A DNA stretch of 7,994 nt from Calditrichia bacterium. Its GTDB lineage: Bacteria > Calditrichota > Calditrichia > RBG-13-44-9. The notes beneath the pieces were generated by a model. That model made no database searches and was not told the origin of the DNA. It worked only from the letters and a program-made list of their open reading frames with translations. The stretch covers positions 1 to 7,994 of the forward strand of contig JALXCH010000108.1 in NCBI GenBank assembly GCA_026991005.1, in the 5' to 3' direction. Both the position numbers and the translations under genes were made by a program. Below are positions 1 to 6,364 of this stretch, piece by piece. Position 1 is the stretch's first letter; every line of letters begins with the position of its first letter.

Positions 1-819
1 CTGGCTTACGAGAAGGATGGTGCCCTCTGGTTTAAATCCACGGAATTTGGGCTGGAGAAGGATCGGGTGATTGTGAAGAGCACCGGAGAGCCGACCTATC
101 GCTTGCCGGATATTGCTTACCACCGCACCAAATTCGAACGGGGTTACGACCTGATTGTTGATCTCTTTGGTGCCGATCATATTTCCACATATCCCGATGT
201 GCTGGCGGGATTGCAGGCGCTGGGGTACGATACTTCCCGGGTAAAGGTACTGATTCACCAATTCGTGACCCTGTACCGGGGGAAGGAAAAGGTGAAGATG
301 TCCACCCGCAAAGCGACTTTTGTAACGCTAGATGAGCTTCTGGATGAAGTGGGGCGCGATGTAACGCGCTGGTTCTTCCTGATGCGCAGTATGGACAGCC
401 ACCTGAATTTCGATCTGGAGCTGGCGAAAACCCAGAGTGAGGAAAATCCGGTTTATTACAATCAGTACGCCCATGCCCGCATCTGTAGTATTTTGCGCAA
501 TGCCCGGGAACAAGGTGTGGATTTTCAGAACCCCCACAGTTTCCATCGTTTAACCACCGAACCGGAGTTTCAGCTCATCAAAAAACTGATTGAGTTTCCG
601 GGAATGGTGGCTCATATTGCGCGGGAGTTCACACCGCACCAGCTTACCCAGTACCTCTCGGAAGTTTCTACGGCATTTCATAAATTCTATACAGAAAACC
701 GGGTACTGACCGAAGATGAAGAGCTGACGCAAGCGCGCCTGGGATTGTGCCTGGCAACAAAAACGGTACTGGCTAACGGTTTTGCCATTCTGGGGGTCAG
801 CGCTCCGGAACGCATGTAA
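1..819 (+). CDS. argS: Arginyl-tRNA synthetase, C-terminal part (5' end outside window)
   Basis: Charges tRNA-Arg with arginine in the cytoplasm (class I aminoacyl-tRNA synthetase). The reading frame is open from base 1, so the start and the HIGH-motif half of the catalytic domain lie upstream. The visible 272 residues are roughly the second half of a protein usually about 550 aa long. Seen in the sequence: the stretch STGEPTYRLPDIAYH, typical of the ArgRS catalytic core; a KMSK-like loop KMSTRKA at 295-315; then the all-helical DALR anticodon-binding domain starting near NPVYYNQYAHAR (445-480); and the family-typical C-terminal ending GFAILGVSAPERM before TAA at 817-819. The GTG at 67 is an internal codon, not a start. 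The next gene begins 107 bp downstream on the same strand. I see no obvious terminator in between, so read-through into the kinase is possible. No frameshift or damaged motif was noticed. Confidence 0.96.
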   Translation: MAYEKDGALWFKSTEFGLEKDRVIVKSTGEPTYRLPDIAYHRTKFERGYDLIVDLFGADHISTYPDVLAGLQALGYDTSRVKVLIHQFVTLYRGKEKVKMSTRKATFVTLDELLDEVGRDVTRWFFLMRSMDSHLNFDLELAKTQSEENPVYYNQYAHARICSILRNAREQGVDFQNPHSFHRLTTEPEFQLIKKLIEFPGMVAHIAREFTPHQLTQYLSEVSTAFHKFYTENRVLTEDEELTQARLGLCLATKTVLANGFAILGVSAPERM

Positions 820-926
820 CGATTGGGAGCTGAAGTCTTTTTAGGAAAGAAGAAAGTTTTTCAAAATAAAATTAATGGTGAAATCGGTTTAGACGATTCA
901 CGCGTAATAAAAGAACGGAGAGACAA

Positions 927-1826
927 ATGTCCATTCTGGTTGTGGGTTCCATTGCTCTGGATACGGTAGAAACGCCCCGGGGAAAAGTAACCGATTCTCC
1001 CGGAGGTTCTGCACTTTATTTCAGTGCTGCTGCCAGTTTCTTTGCTCCGGTGAATGTCGTTGGTGTCGTGGGGGAAGATTTTGATTTTTCCTGGATTGAT
1101 TTTCTGAAAGAACGCTCGGTAAATCTGGAAGGTTTGAAGGTCGAGAAAGGTCAAACATTTCGCTGGGGCGGGCGTTACTATGCGGATATGAATCAGCGGG
1201 ACACGCTTTTTACCTACCTGAACGTGTTCGAGAAATTCAACCCCGAGATTCCCGAAGCGTATCGCAATTGCGAGTATATTTTTCTGGCCAATATCGACCC
1301 GGATTTGCAGCTCAATGTCTTGAATAAAATAGCTCGTCCCAGGCTCACGGTGCTGGATACCATGAATTTCTGGATCAGCGGTAAACGGGAGGCGCTGGAT
1401 GAGGTTATTCGCCGCGTGGATGTGTTGATTTTGAATGATGAAGAGATTCGGGAGTTAACCGGAATTAATCATGTTCACGTAGCGGCACGAGAACTGTTAC
1501 GCCGGGGACCGGAGGTGCTGGTGGTTAAGAAGGGTGAGCATGGTGCGGTGATGGTGACCGAAAACGATTATTTTTTTGCTCCGGCTTATCCGGTAGAAGA
1601 TGTGGTGGATCCCACCGGCGCGGGCGATTCCTTTGCCGGGGGATTCGTGGGATATCTGGCACATCAGAAAAAACTGGATACGTTTGCTTTCCGCCAGGCG
1701 GTGGTTTATGGAACCATCGTGGCATCGTTTAATGTGGAATCGTTCAGTTTCGAGCGCCTGAAAAGTTTAAGACGGGAGGAAATTGACCAGCGGATGGAGA
1801 AATTACGGGAAATGACCCGGTTCTGA
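927..1826 (+). CDS. PfkB-family carbohydrate/nucleoside kinase
   Basis: An ATP-dependent kinase of the ribokinase/PfkB superfamily, 299 aa, the normal length for the family. It phosphorylates a hydroxymethyl group of a sugar or nucleoside in the cytoplasm; the substrate cannot be read from the sequence. Seen: the N-terminal strand SILVVGSIALD; the substrate-side glycine pair SPGGSA (G26-G27); a Mg/phosphate-associated NDEE motif at residues 170-173 followed by ELTG; KKGEHGA near 201-207; and the C-terminal PfkB signature DPTGAGDSFAGGF (228-240), with the anion-hole GAG and the expected catalytic base D234. Start: the ATG at 927 is preceded by CGGAGAG (916-922) at normal spacing, and the protein begins directly at the first beta strand. 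Adenosine kinase, ribokinase or a generic sugar kinase are the main alternatives. The lid region is short, and nothing separates these options by eye. It lies 107 bp after argS and is followed by a long repeat region. The family is certain and the substrate is not. Confidence 0.93.
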   Translation: MSILVVGSIALDTVETPRGKVTDSPGGSALYFSAAASFFAPVNVVGVVGEDFDFSWIDFLKERSVNLEGLKVEKGQTFRWGGRYYADMNQRDTLFTYLNVFEKFNPEIPEAYRNCEYIFLANIDPDLQLNVLNKIARPRLTVLDTMNFWISGKREALDEVIRRVDVLILNDEEIRELTGINHVHVAARELLRRGPEVLVVKKGEHGAVMVTENDYFFAPAYPVEDVVDPTGAGDSFAGGFVGYLAHQKKLDTFAFRQAVVYGTIVASFNVESFSFERLKSLRREEIDQRMEKLREMTRF

Positions 1827-1857
1827 AGTGGTTTTCCGGATGGTAAGAGAAATTTAA

Positions 1858-2136
1858 CCGCAGCGTCCGCAACGGACGCGGCGAAGGTTCAAATCCAAAT
1901 TTTAAATTATTAAAAACCGCAATGTCCGCAAAGGAAACGCAAAGGAAGCGCCAAGAGCGCAATTTTAGTCCAGACAATTTTGTTTTTTAAATAAAAATTT
2001 TAAACAAAGGTAAAAATCGTAAAAAAGGCAAAACAATACATGATATTATTTTGATTTTTTTTCTTTGCGCACATTGCGAATTCTTAGCGAGCTTTGCGGT
2101 TCTAAAAAAACGCAGCGTCCGCAACGAACGCAACGA
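1858..2136. repeat. Array of CGCAAAG/CGCAACG periodic modules (left outer)
   Basis: Several short periodic modules lie here. CGC units begin at 1859, 1868 and 1877 (9-9 spacing). CGC units at 1918, 1927, 1938, 1949 and 1958 have 9-11-11-9 spacing. GCG units on the opposite strand sense at 2067, 2076, 2087 and 2096 have 9-11-9 spacing. CGC units at 2111, 2120 and 2129 have 9-9 spacing. Modules in both orientations are separated by A/T-rich linkers. They are reproduced in inverted order at 6365-6612. The spacing is strict while the bases between the units vary. Function is unknown. Confidence 0.8.
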
Positions 2137-2220
2137 TCACATTGAAATTCCAACTAACAAATCCCAAAATACAAATGAGTTAGCAGGTTCTTTCCCAATT
2201 GAACTAAATCTATATTTTTA

Positions 2221-2246
2221 ATTCGTGCTTATTCGTGTGATTCGTA
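2221..2246 (-). repeat. CACGAAT triplet (left outer copy)
   Basis: Read on the minus strand this is three heptamers CACGAAT; on the plus strand they are ATTCGTG at 2221, ATTCGTG at 2231 and ATTCGTA at 2240. Start-to-start distances are 10 and 9 bp. The same 9/10 spacing is kept in the four other triplets of the window. It lies between the outer CGCAAAG modules and the three-hairpin element, mirroring the triplet at 6252-6277. Confidence 0.8.
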
Positions 2247-2363
2247 GGCAAGTAATTCATGGTTGAATTACCATTCGATCGATTCTTGGTTTTTTTGATT
2301 CCGGTGAACCCTACAATTCTAAAACCCAATTCAAAACTCTTATTTCAAAATCATTTATTCTTT

Positions 2364-2476
2364 CTGTCGTCCTTACAGGACTTAAAATTGTGGGTGGAAT
2401 TCCCATTCCCATGGCTGAAGGTCATGGGCTAATATCTTTCGGCCACTCCGTGGCCTCGTCCTCTGCCAGCCGGCAG
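2364..2476 (-). repeat. Three-hairpin REP-like element, copy 1 (inverted)
   Basis: Read on the minus strand it contains hairpin I GGCCAC-GGA-GTGGCC (2441-2455), hairpin II with 7-bp arms (2408-2414 with 2422-2428, one pair changed to a G-T wobble), and hairpin III with 5-bp arms and a 3-nt loop (2369-2373 with 2377-2381). The gap between I and II is 12 nt. An extra perfect hairpin CTGCC-AGCC-GGCAG (2463-2476) precedes hairpin I in the element's own direction. The copies at 5419-5507 and 5904-5990 are close relatives in the other orientation. The structure resembles REP sequences mobilised by REP-associated IS200-like transposases, but no such gene is in the window. Confidence 0.8.
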
Positions 2477-2628
2477 TTTTTTAAGATGTAATTCGGATTT
2501 TCTGCTCAATGATGTCCTTTCATTTCTTTTTTCTCTTTCATTTTGCTTTTTGTCTTTTGTCTTTTTTCTAACCCGGAGGTATGGAGGACACAAAAGAAAA
2601 AAATTCCAAATGACAAAAAGTTAAAAAC

Positions 2629-2660
2629 CGCAAAGTACGCAGAGGAAGCGCCAAGGACGT
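2629..2660 (+). repeat. CGCAAAG module, left inner copy
   Basis: CG-containing units begin at 2629, 2638, 2649 and 2658, giving 9-11-9 spacing, preceded by the leader AAAAACC. Its reverse complement with the same spacing is at 5726-5756, inside the ungapped 140-nt block of the inverted repeat. Confidence 0.75.
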
Positions 2661-2759
2661 AATGAAATTCCAGATCTGAAATAAAATATCTCAAATTACA
2701 ATTATTTAAAAAACAAATAATTAAGCTGTATTTTTATAATCTAATCATAATTATTTTTT

Positions 2760-2785
2760 ATTCGTGTCCATTCGTGTGATTCGTG
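2760..2785 (-). repeat. CACGAAT triplet (left inner copy)
   Basis: ATTCGTG occurs at 2760, 2770 and 2779, that is three CACGAAT units on the minus strand with 10 and 9 bp spacing. A single further unit lies at 2806-2812. This triplet marks the inner end of the left arm and pairs with the triplet at 5600-5625. Confidence 0.8.
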
Positions 2786-2912
2786 GGCAAAAACTCATTC
2801 TTTTAATTCGTGGGCGAATATCCCGCCTGATTAGTGGTTCCAATCTCAACTCAAAATTCTTAATTGAAAAATAGCAGTTTCCACGTGGGTCACATCCTGC
2901 GGGGAAAAGCGC

Positions 2913-2940
2913 TTGTATTTTATGACGAAAAGTCGATAAT
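2913..2940 (+). promoter_or_regulatory. Possible promoter for the lytic transglycosylase
   Basis: TTGTAT (2913-2918) and GATAAT (2935-2940) are separated by 16 nt, a fair match to a sigma-70-type -35/-10 pair. Transcription would start near 2947, just upstream of the ATG at 2990. This lies outside the repeat arm in non-repetitive sequence. The match is modest and the organism's promoter consensus is unknown. Confidence 0.3.
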
Positions 2941-2989
2941 AAGCACATGTTCCGAACAGGTCGGGGCAGGGAAAAATACAAAGGGTGCC

Positions 2990-5224
2990 ATGCTTCGGGG
3001 TTTTCTATATCGTTTTCTCACATATACCACCTTGCTGGGAAGTCTGCTGCTGTTAATGTTCCTCACAGTCCGCATCTCTTCGGTGACCATGATCTCGGAG
3101 AATCACTATTACCTGGGGGATGCGGAATACCGTGCGGGGCATTATGAGACAGCGCTGGAGCATTTTCGGCAGGCACTGCAAAAACAACCCGCGTTACTTC
3201 ACCGCGATCCTTTGTTGAAGTTCAAATTAGGGGTAGCCCTTCTGAAAACGCAGCATCTGGATTCGGCCATTGCCACGCTGCGCCAGGCAGAACAGGCACT
3301 TCCGGTAATGGGCGATTATGCGGCCTATTTCCGTACCCTGGCTTGCTGGCAAAAAGGGGATACCTCGGCAGCGATGGATCTTGCGGAACATATTCGCGAG
3401 AAGTACCCCAATTCTCCCCTGTTGCCTCAGCTGGATTCTCTGTATGCCCGCATCTTTCTTGCCCGGCAAAACCCCGACAGCGCCCGAAAATATTTGCTTC
3501 GCATGGCAAAGCAACGTCGATTCGACCGCAGTTTGATTTATCTCCATCTGATGCAAACCGCCCGTTTGCCCGATGATAGTAGCTTTTTCCGGAAATATGC
3601 TTACCTGTTCCTGAAACGGTATCCGCTGCACCACGATGCCGATGCGGTTTACCGGAAGCTGCGAAAAACGTATTCGGGCAAAATTCCTTTTCAGGAATTT
3701 AAAACGCTGGTGCGCTACTTATTTACCAGTAAACAATTCCTCACTGCCAGAAAATTAATTCGTGAACAACAGACTTTTGCCCGGACAAAGGAAGAAAAAG
3801 ATTACCTCACCTGGCTTCCCATCGAAGCGGCCTATCGCCAGGGGGAATATCGGCGGGTGCTGAAATGGTGCCAGAAGAATCGCACGCAGTATCCGGGAGG
3901 ACGAATCCGGCGGAACATTGAATTGCATATCGCCCGTTGCTATTCTCGATTAGGCCGTACCCGGTCTGCCATTACCAAATATCTGGAATTTCGCAAACAA
4001 TATCCCGGAGATCCGCTGGCGGACGAAATCCTCTGGAAAGTTGCCTGGCTGTACGAAGGGTTGGGGAAGCTGGATAAGGCGATTGAGATGTACCGATTGC
4101 TTATTTCGCTCTATCCCCGGAGTGAATTCAGGCGAGAGGCGGATTTTCGTATTGGACTGGATTACTATCGGCAGGGGGCATTTAAACAGGCATTATCGGC
4201 CTGGGAGGAGGCGCGTAAACGCAGTACCTCTCCTGCTGCCCGGGCGCGATTGAATTTCTGGATTGGTAAATGTTACGCCCAGCAGGGGGATTCCGCACGG
4301 CAGTGGAAAATCTACTTGCAATTGGCGCAACGACCGGTGGACTCCTATTATAATTTGAAAGCATTCTTCCTTACTTCCCGGGAAGAGGATTTACATCGCG
4401 AAATTCGAAAAATCTTCTGGGAACTCCATCACCAGGCTTACAGCTATTTACCGGTGTACCTGAATTATTTCAATCGCCCGATGCTGGTAAAAGAGTTGCT
4501 GGGAAACCGCTGGGGTAGCCTGGAGCTCCAGAGCATCTCCGATGCGCCCTCCGAGTGGAAATTCATTTATGCAGTGGGAGAACTGCATGAACGCTGGCGA
4601 AATTACGGGGAAGCCTATCGGAAGTTTCGGGCGGTGTACAACTCGTACTTTGCCGGTTCACAATTACCGGATATGCTTCCGGTGTTTAAACGCCTTTATC
4701 CGTTTTACTACCAGGAATGGGTGGAGAAGTATGCCGATAGTTTGAATGTACCGACGATGCTCATCTACGCCGTATTAAAGAAAGAGAGCAATTTCGATCC
4801 CCGTGCACTTTCCTATGCTAATGCCTACGGACTGATGCAGTTGATTCCCGGAACAGCCTCGCAGGTAGCGGCTCAACTGAAAATTCGCTTCAGCGATCCC
4901 GCCCAGCTTTTTCAGCCCGCCCTCAACATTCGCATGGGAGTCACTTATCTCTCCCATTTACTGAAGCAGTTTCAACAAAACCCCTACCTGGCGCTGGCAG
5001 CCTACAATGCGGGTCCCCACCGGGTACAGCGCTGGCAAAAAAAGTATGGCTCCAGCGATGATGATTTTTTCCTGGAAAATATTGAGTTTGAACAAACCCG
5101 CCATTACGTCCGTGAGTGCATGAGGTATTTCTGGCTTTACCAGCTCATTGTGAAGCCAGATGCGATACCCGCGGAGGTGATTCCCTTTTCCCCGGAATTT
5201 ACCCAGGAATTGGCCGAACCCTAA
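2990..5224 (+). CDS. Membrane-anchored TPR-rich lytic murein transglycosylase (Slt70-like)
   Basis: Cleaves the MurNAc-GlcNAc bond of peptidoglycan in the periplasm, leaving a 1,6-anhydro end. The protein has 744 aa from ATG 2990. That start is chosen because it begins directly at a signal-anchor: MLRGF, then a hydrophobic stretch at about residues 8-27, with no lipobox cysteine. A longer frame opens with TTG at 2864 but adds 42 residues ahead of the membrane segment and would overlap a possible promoter. Helical TPR-like repeats lie at about residues 38-110 and 309-440, followed by DSYYNLKAFF (451-460), which recalls the Slt70 linker. The SLT catalytic domain spans about 580-735: catalytic E599 in KKESNFDP, GLMQLIPGTA (614-623), AAYNAG (670-675), and the closing TRHYVRECM segment near 703-711. 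The gene stands alone between the two arms of the inverted repeat, about 1.16 kb after the kinase and 1.6 kb before the mutase. Preceding AAGGG is a weak, close ribosome site. Family assignment is firm; the exact start is less so. Confidence 0.93.
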   Translation: MLRGFLYRFLTYTTLLGSLLLLMFLTVRISSVTMISENHYYLGDAEYRAGHYETALEHFRQALQKQPALLHRDPLLKFKLGVALLKTQHLDSAIATLRQAEQALPVMGDYAAYFRTLACWQKGDTSAAMDLAEHIREKYPNSPLLPQLDSLYARIFLARQNPDSARKYLLRMAKQRRFDRSLIYLHLMQTARLPDDSSFFRKYAYLFLKRYPLHHDADAVYRKLRKTYSGKIPFQEFKTLVRYLFTSKQFLTARKLIREQQTFARTKEEKDYLTWLPIEAAYRQGEYRRVLKWCQKNRTQYPGGRIRRNIELHIARCYSRLGRTRSAITKYLEFRKQYPGDPLADEILWKVAWLYEGLGKLDKAIEMYRLLISLYPRSEFRREADFRIGLDYYRQGAFKQALSAWEEARKRSTSPAARARLNFWIGKCYAQQGDSARQWKIYLQLAQRPVDSYYNLKAFFLTSREEDLHREIRKIFWELHHQAYSYLPVYLNYFNRPMLVKELLGNRWGSLELQSISDAPSEWKFIYAVGELHERWRNYGEAYRKFRAVYNSYFAGSQLPDMLPVFKRLYPFYYQEWVEKYADSLNVPTMLIYAVLKKESNFDPRALSYANAYGLMQLIPGTASQVAAQLKIRFSDPAQLFQPALNIRMGVTYLSHLLKQFQQNPYLALAAYNAGPHRVQRWQKKYGSSDDDFFLENIEFEQTRHYVRECMRYFWLYQLIVKPDAIPAEVIPFSPEFTQELAEP

Positions 5225-5250
5225 AAGGAACAACTGAATTAACAACAATT

Positions 5251-5302
5251 TTGCAACCACGGAAACCACGGAAGTTTTTTAACCACAGAGGACACAGAAG
5301 GG
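5251..5302 (+). repeat. Short ACCACGGAA / ACCACAGAGG periodic repeats
   Basis: Just after the transglycosylase stop, two ACCACGGAA units stand directly adjacent (9-bp period). They are followed by AACCACAGAGGACACAGAAGG-type units with about 10-bp spacing. This is a third 9/10-bp periodic repeat family, again led by AACC or an AACC-like leader. It has no counterpart in the left arm. The following 5303-5395 is low-complexity A-rich sequence (ATGAAAAATG, TGTCAAACGTCAAAA) in which I see no gene or terminator. Confidence 0.6.
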
Positions 5303-5404
5303 AATGAAAAATTAAAAATGAAAAATGTAAAATGTCAAACGTCAAAAGGATGCTGTGCATAAAATGATGGGTTATGTTAATCTCTGGATTAGAAAAACTA
5401 TAGT

Positions 5405-5515
5405 CTGACAGGGTACGAGGCCACGGAGTGGCCGACTGCACATAGCCCATGGTCTTCAGCCATGGGAATGGGAATTCCCACCCAACCCATTTGAGTTCCG
5501 AAGGGACGACTGAAA
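5405..5515 (+). repeat. Three-hairpin REP-like element, copy 2
   Basis: Hairpin I is GGCCAC-GGA-GTGGCC (5419-5433). Hairpin II has perfect 7-bp arms CCCATGG/CCATGGG (5446-5452 with 5460-5466). Hairpin III is GTTCC-GAA-GGGAC (5495-5507), whose middle pair is a G-U wobble if read as RNA. The I-II spacer is 12 nt and the II-III spacer is 28 nt. A short CTG/CAG stub precedes it at 5405-5411. It is a direct repeat of the copy at 5904-5990, including the tail GACGACTGAAATAATT, and is followed by a CACGAAT triplet. Confidence 0.82.
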
Positions 5516-5553
5516 TAATTATGGATTAAGGATTTTGAATTGAATTTTGTAAC

Positions 5554-5579
5554 CACGAATCACACGAATAATCACGAAT
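5554..5579 (+). repeat. CACGAAT triplet (after element copy 2)
   Basis: CACGAAT occurs at 5554, 5563 and 5573 (9 and 10 bp spacing), preceded by AAC and followed by an A tract. It lies inside the innermost boundary of the right arm, so it is an additional copy without a clear partner on the left. Confidence 0.8.
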
Positions 5580-5599
5580 AAAAAAAATAGATATTTGCC

Positions 5600-5625
5600 C
5601 ACGAATCACACGAATGGACATGAAT
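5600..5625 (+). repeat. CACGAAT triplet (right inner copy)
   Basis: CACGAAT at 5600 and 5609 and CATGAAT at 5619 keep 9 and 10 bp spacing. It pairs with the inverted triplet at 2760-2785 and marks the inner end of the right arm. Confidence 0.8.
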
Positions 5626-5725
5626 AAAAAAAAATTATGATTAAATTATAAAAAAACAGCTTAATAATTTGTTTTTTAAATAATTGTAACTTGAGATGTT
5701 TTATTTCGGATTTGGAATTTCTTTT

Positions 5726-5756
5726 CGTCCTTGGCGCTTCCTTTGCGTACTTTGCG
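5726..5756 (-). repeat. CGCAAAG module, right inner copy
   Basis: On the plus strand the CG dinucleotides of the units stand at 5726, 5735, 5746 and 5755, giving 9-11-9 spacing. This is the mirror of the module at 2629-2660 and reads ...CTTTGCGG then T-rich sequence, that is, the minus strand carries AACCGCAAAG-type units. Confidence 0.75.
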
Positions 5757-5882
5757 GTTTTTCACTTTTTGTCATTTGGAAATTTTTTCTTCTGTGTCCT
5801 CCGGATCTCCGGGTTAGAAAAAAGAGAAAAAAGAAATGAAAGCACACCATTGGGTAGAAAATCCGAATCACATCTCAAAAAA

Positions 5883-5996
5883 CTGCCGGTTTGCAGGGTA
5901 CAAGGCCACGGAGTGGCCGATAGAATTTAGCCCATGGCCTTCAGCCATGGGAATGGGAATTCCACCCACCATTTTAAGTCCTGTAAGGACGACAGA
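5883..5996 (+). repeat. Three-hairpin REP-like element, copy 3
   Basis: Hairpin I is GGCCAC-GGA-GTGGCC (5904-5918), hairpin II has CCCATGG/CCATGGG arms (5931-5937 with 5945-5951), and hairpin III is GTCCT-GTA-AGGAC (5978-5990). The I-II spacer is 12 nt and the II-III spacer is 26 nt. An imperfect leading hairpin (5883-5896) corresponds to the perfect one in copy 1. It is the inverted partner of copy 1 and a direct repeat of copy 2. Confidence 0.82.
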
Positions 5997-6032
5997 AATA
6001 ATTTTGAATTATGAATTAAGAATTTTGAATTA

Positions 6033-6138
6033 GACGAATCCGTGTAAATTGGGACAATTCGTTGATGGGAAACAAAACCATTTTGTGAAGGTCTTAAAAG
6101 CCAATAGAGATGCAAAAAGTGAAAGCAATAAATTGTTG
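6033..6138. other. Right-arm segment without a left counterpart
   Basis: About 106 nt between two three-hairpin elements. I find no matching sequence in the left arm, no stem of note, no gene and no recognisable repeat module. Confidence 0.5.
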
Positions 6139-6236
6139 CCTCAGGAGTGCGAAGCACTCACACAAGGATAGCCCGGGGCGGAGCCCTGGGAATAAGGAAC
6201 ACCCAAAATTGGAGCCCTGAAAGGGCGAAACAATAC
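6139..6236 (+). repeat. Three-hairpin element, copy 4 (divergent family)
   Basis: Same layout as copies 1-3 with different stem sequences. Hairpin I is GAGTGC-GAA-GCACTC (6145-6159). Hairpin II has CCCGGGGC/GCCCTGGG arms with a GGA loop (6172-6190, one G-U pair). Hairpin III is GCCCT-GAA-AGGGC (6214-6226). The I-II spacer is again exactly 12 nt; II-III is 23 nt. AGCCC at the start of hairpin II, GGGAAT after it and an ACCC downstream are shared with the other copies, as is a CTGAAAT-type tail. A CACGAAT triplet follows. Confidence 0.8.
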
Positions 6237-6251
6237 TGAAATTATTAGAAC

Positions 6252-6277
6252 CACGAATTTCACGAATGGACACGAAT
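6252..6277 (+). repeat. CACGAAT triplet (right outer copy)
   Basis: CACGAAT at 6252, 6261 and 6271 (9 and 10 bp spacing), preceded by AAC and followed by an A tract. It corresponds to the inverted triplet at 2221-2246. Confidence 0.82.
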
Positions 6278-6299
6278 AAAAAAACCTGTAATAATTATT

Positions 6300-6357
6300 T
6301 GTTTTTTTGAGATTTGTAATTTGAAATTTGAGATTTGTATTTTGGATTTTGGTATTT
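6300..6357. repeat. Low-complexity TTTGAAATTTGAGATTTG tract
   Basis: Short A/T-rich units of the type GATTTG/AATTTG/AAATTTG repeat here. Related but shorter words occur at 2155-2180 (reverse sense) and 6675-6705. No gene or defined structure is seen. Confidence 0.55.
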
Positions 6358-6364
6358 TTTATTT

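Larger units (their letters stand above)
1856..2791. repeat. Left arm of a long imperfect inverted repeat
   Basis: This AT-rich gene-free region holds a mosaic of repeat modules whose reverse complement recurs, in the same order, at about 5592-6612 on the far side of the transglycosylase gene. Going outward from that gene, the modules are: CACGAAT triplet, A/T spacer, CGCAAAG module, three-hairpin element, CACGAAT triplet, and CGCAAAG modules. The best inner block pairs 2561-2700 with 5685-5824: 140 nt aligned without a gap, with 13 mismatches counted by eye. The outer block pairs about 1856-2136 with 6365-6612. The stretch about 2150-2328 aligns only in patches with 6033-6365. No transposase, integrase or convincing gene lies in it. 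Short open frames here translate the periodic repeats and are not credible proteins. Confidence 0.85.

Noticed and set aside
2506..2694. Minus-strand open frame (62 codons) with a look-alike plus-strand frame at 5691-5930
   Set aside because: The two translations look alike only because the DNA is an inverted repeat. Differences between them change amino acids (H/L, Y/F, S/F, N/H), there is no ribosome site, and the frame runs through CGCAAAG and poly-purine modules.
2221..2830. CRISPR array formed by the short direct repeats
   Set aside because: Units are 7 bp with 2-3 bp gaps; there are no 25-40 bp repeats with unique spacers and no cas genes.
2864..2989. Longer N-terminus of the transglycosylase from TTG 2864
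   Set aside because: The extra 42 residues are not hydrophobic, would bury the signal-anchor inside the protein, overlap a plausible promoter, and lack a ribosome site; ATG 2990 is preferred.
5419..5507. Hairpin element as the rho-independent terminator of the transglycosylase
   Set aside because: The stems are not followed by a run of T and lie about 200 bp after the stop; the same element occurs in the opposite orientation upstream of the gene.
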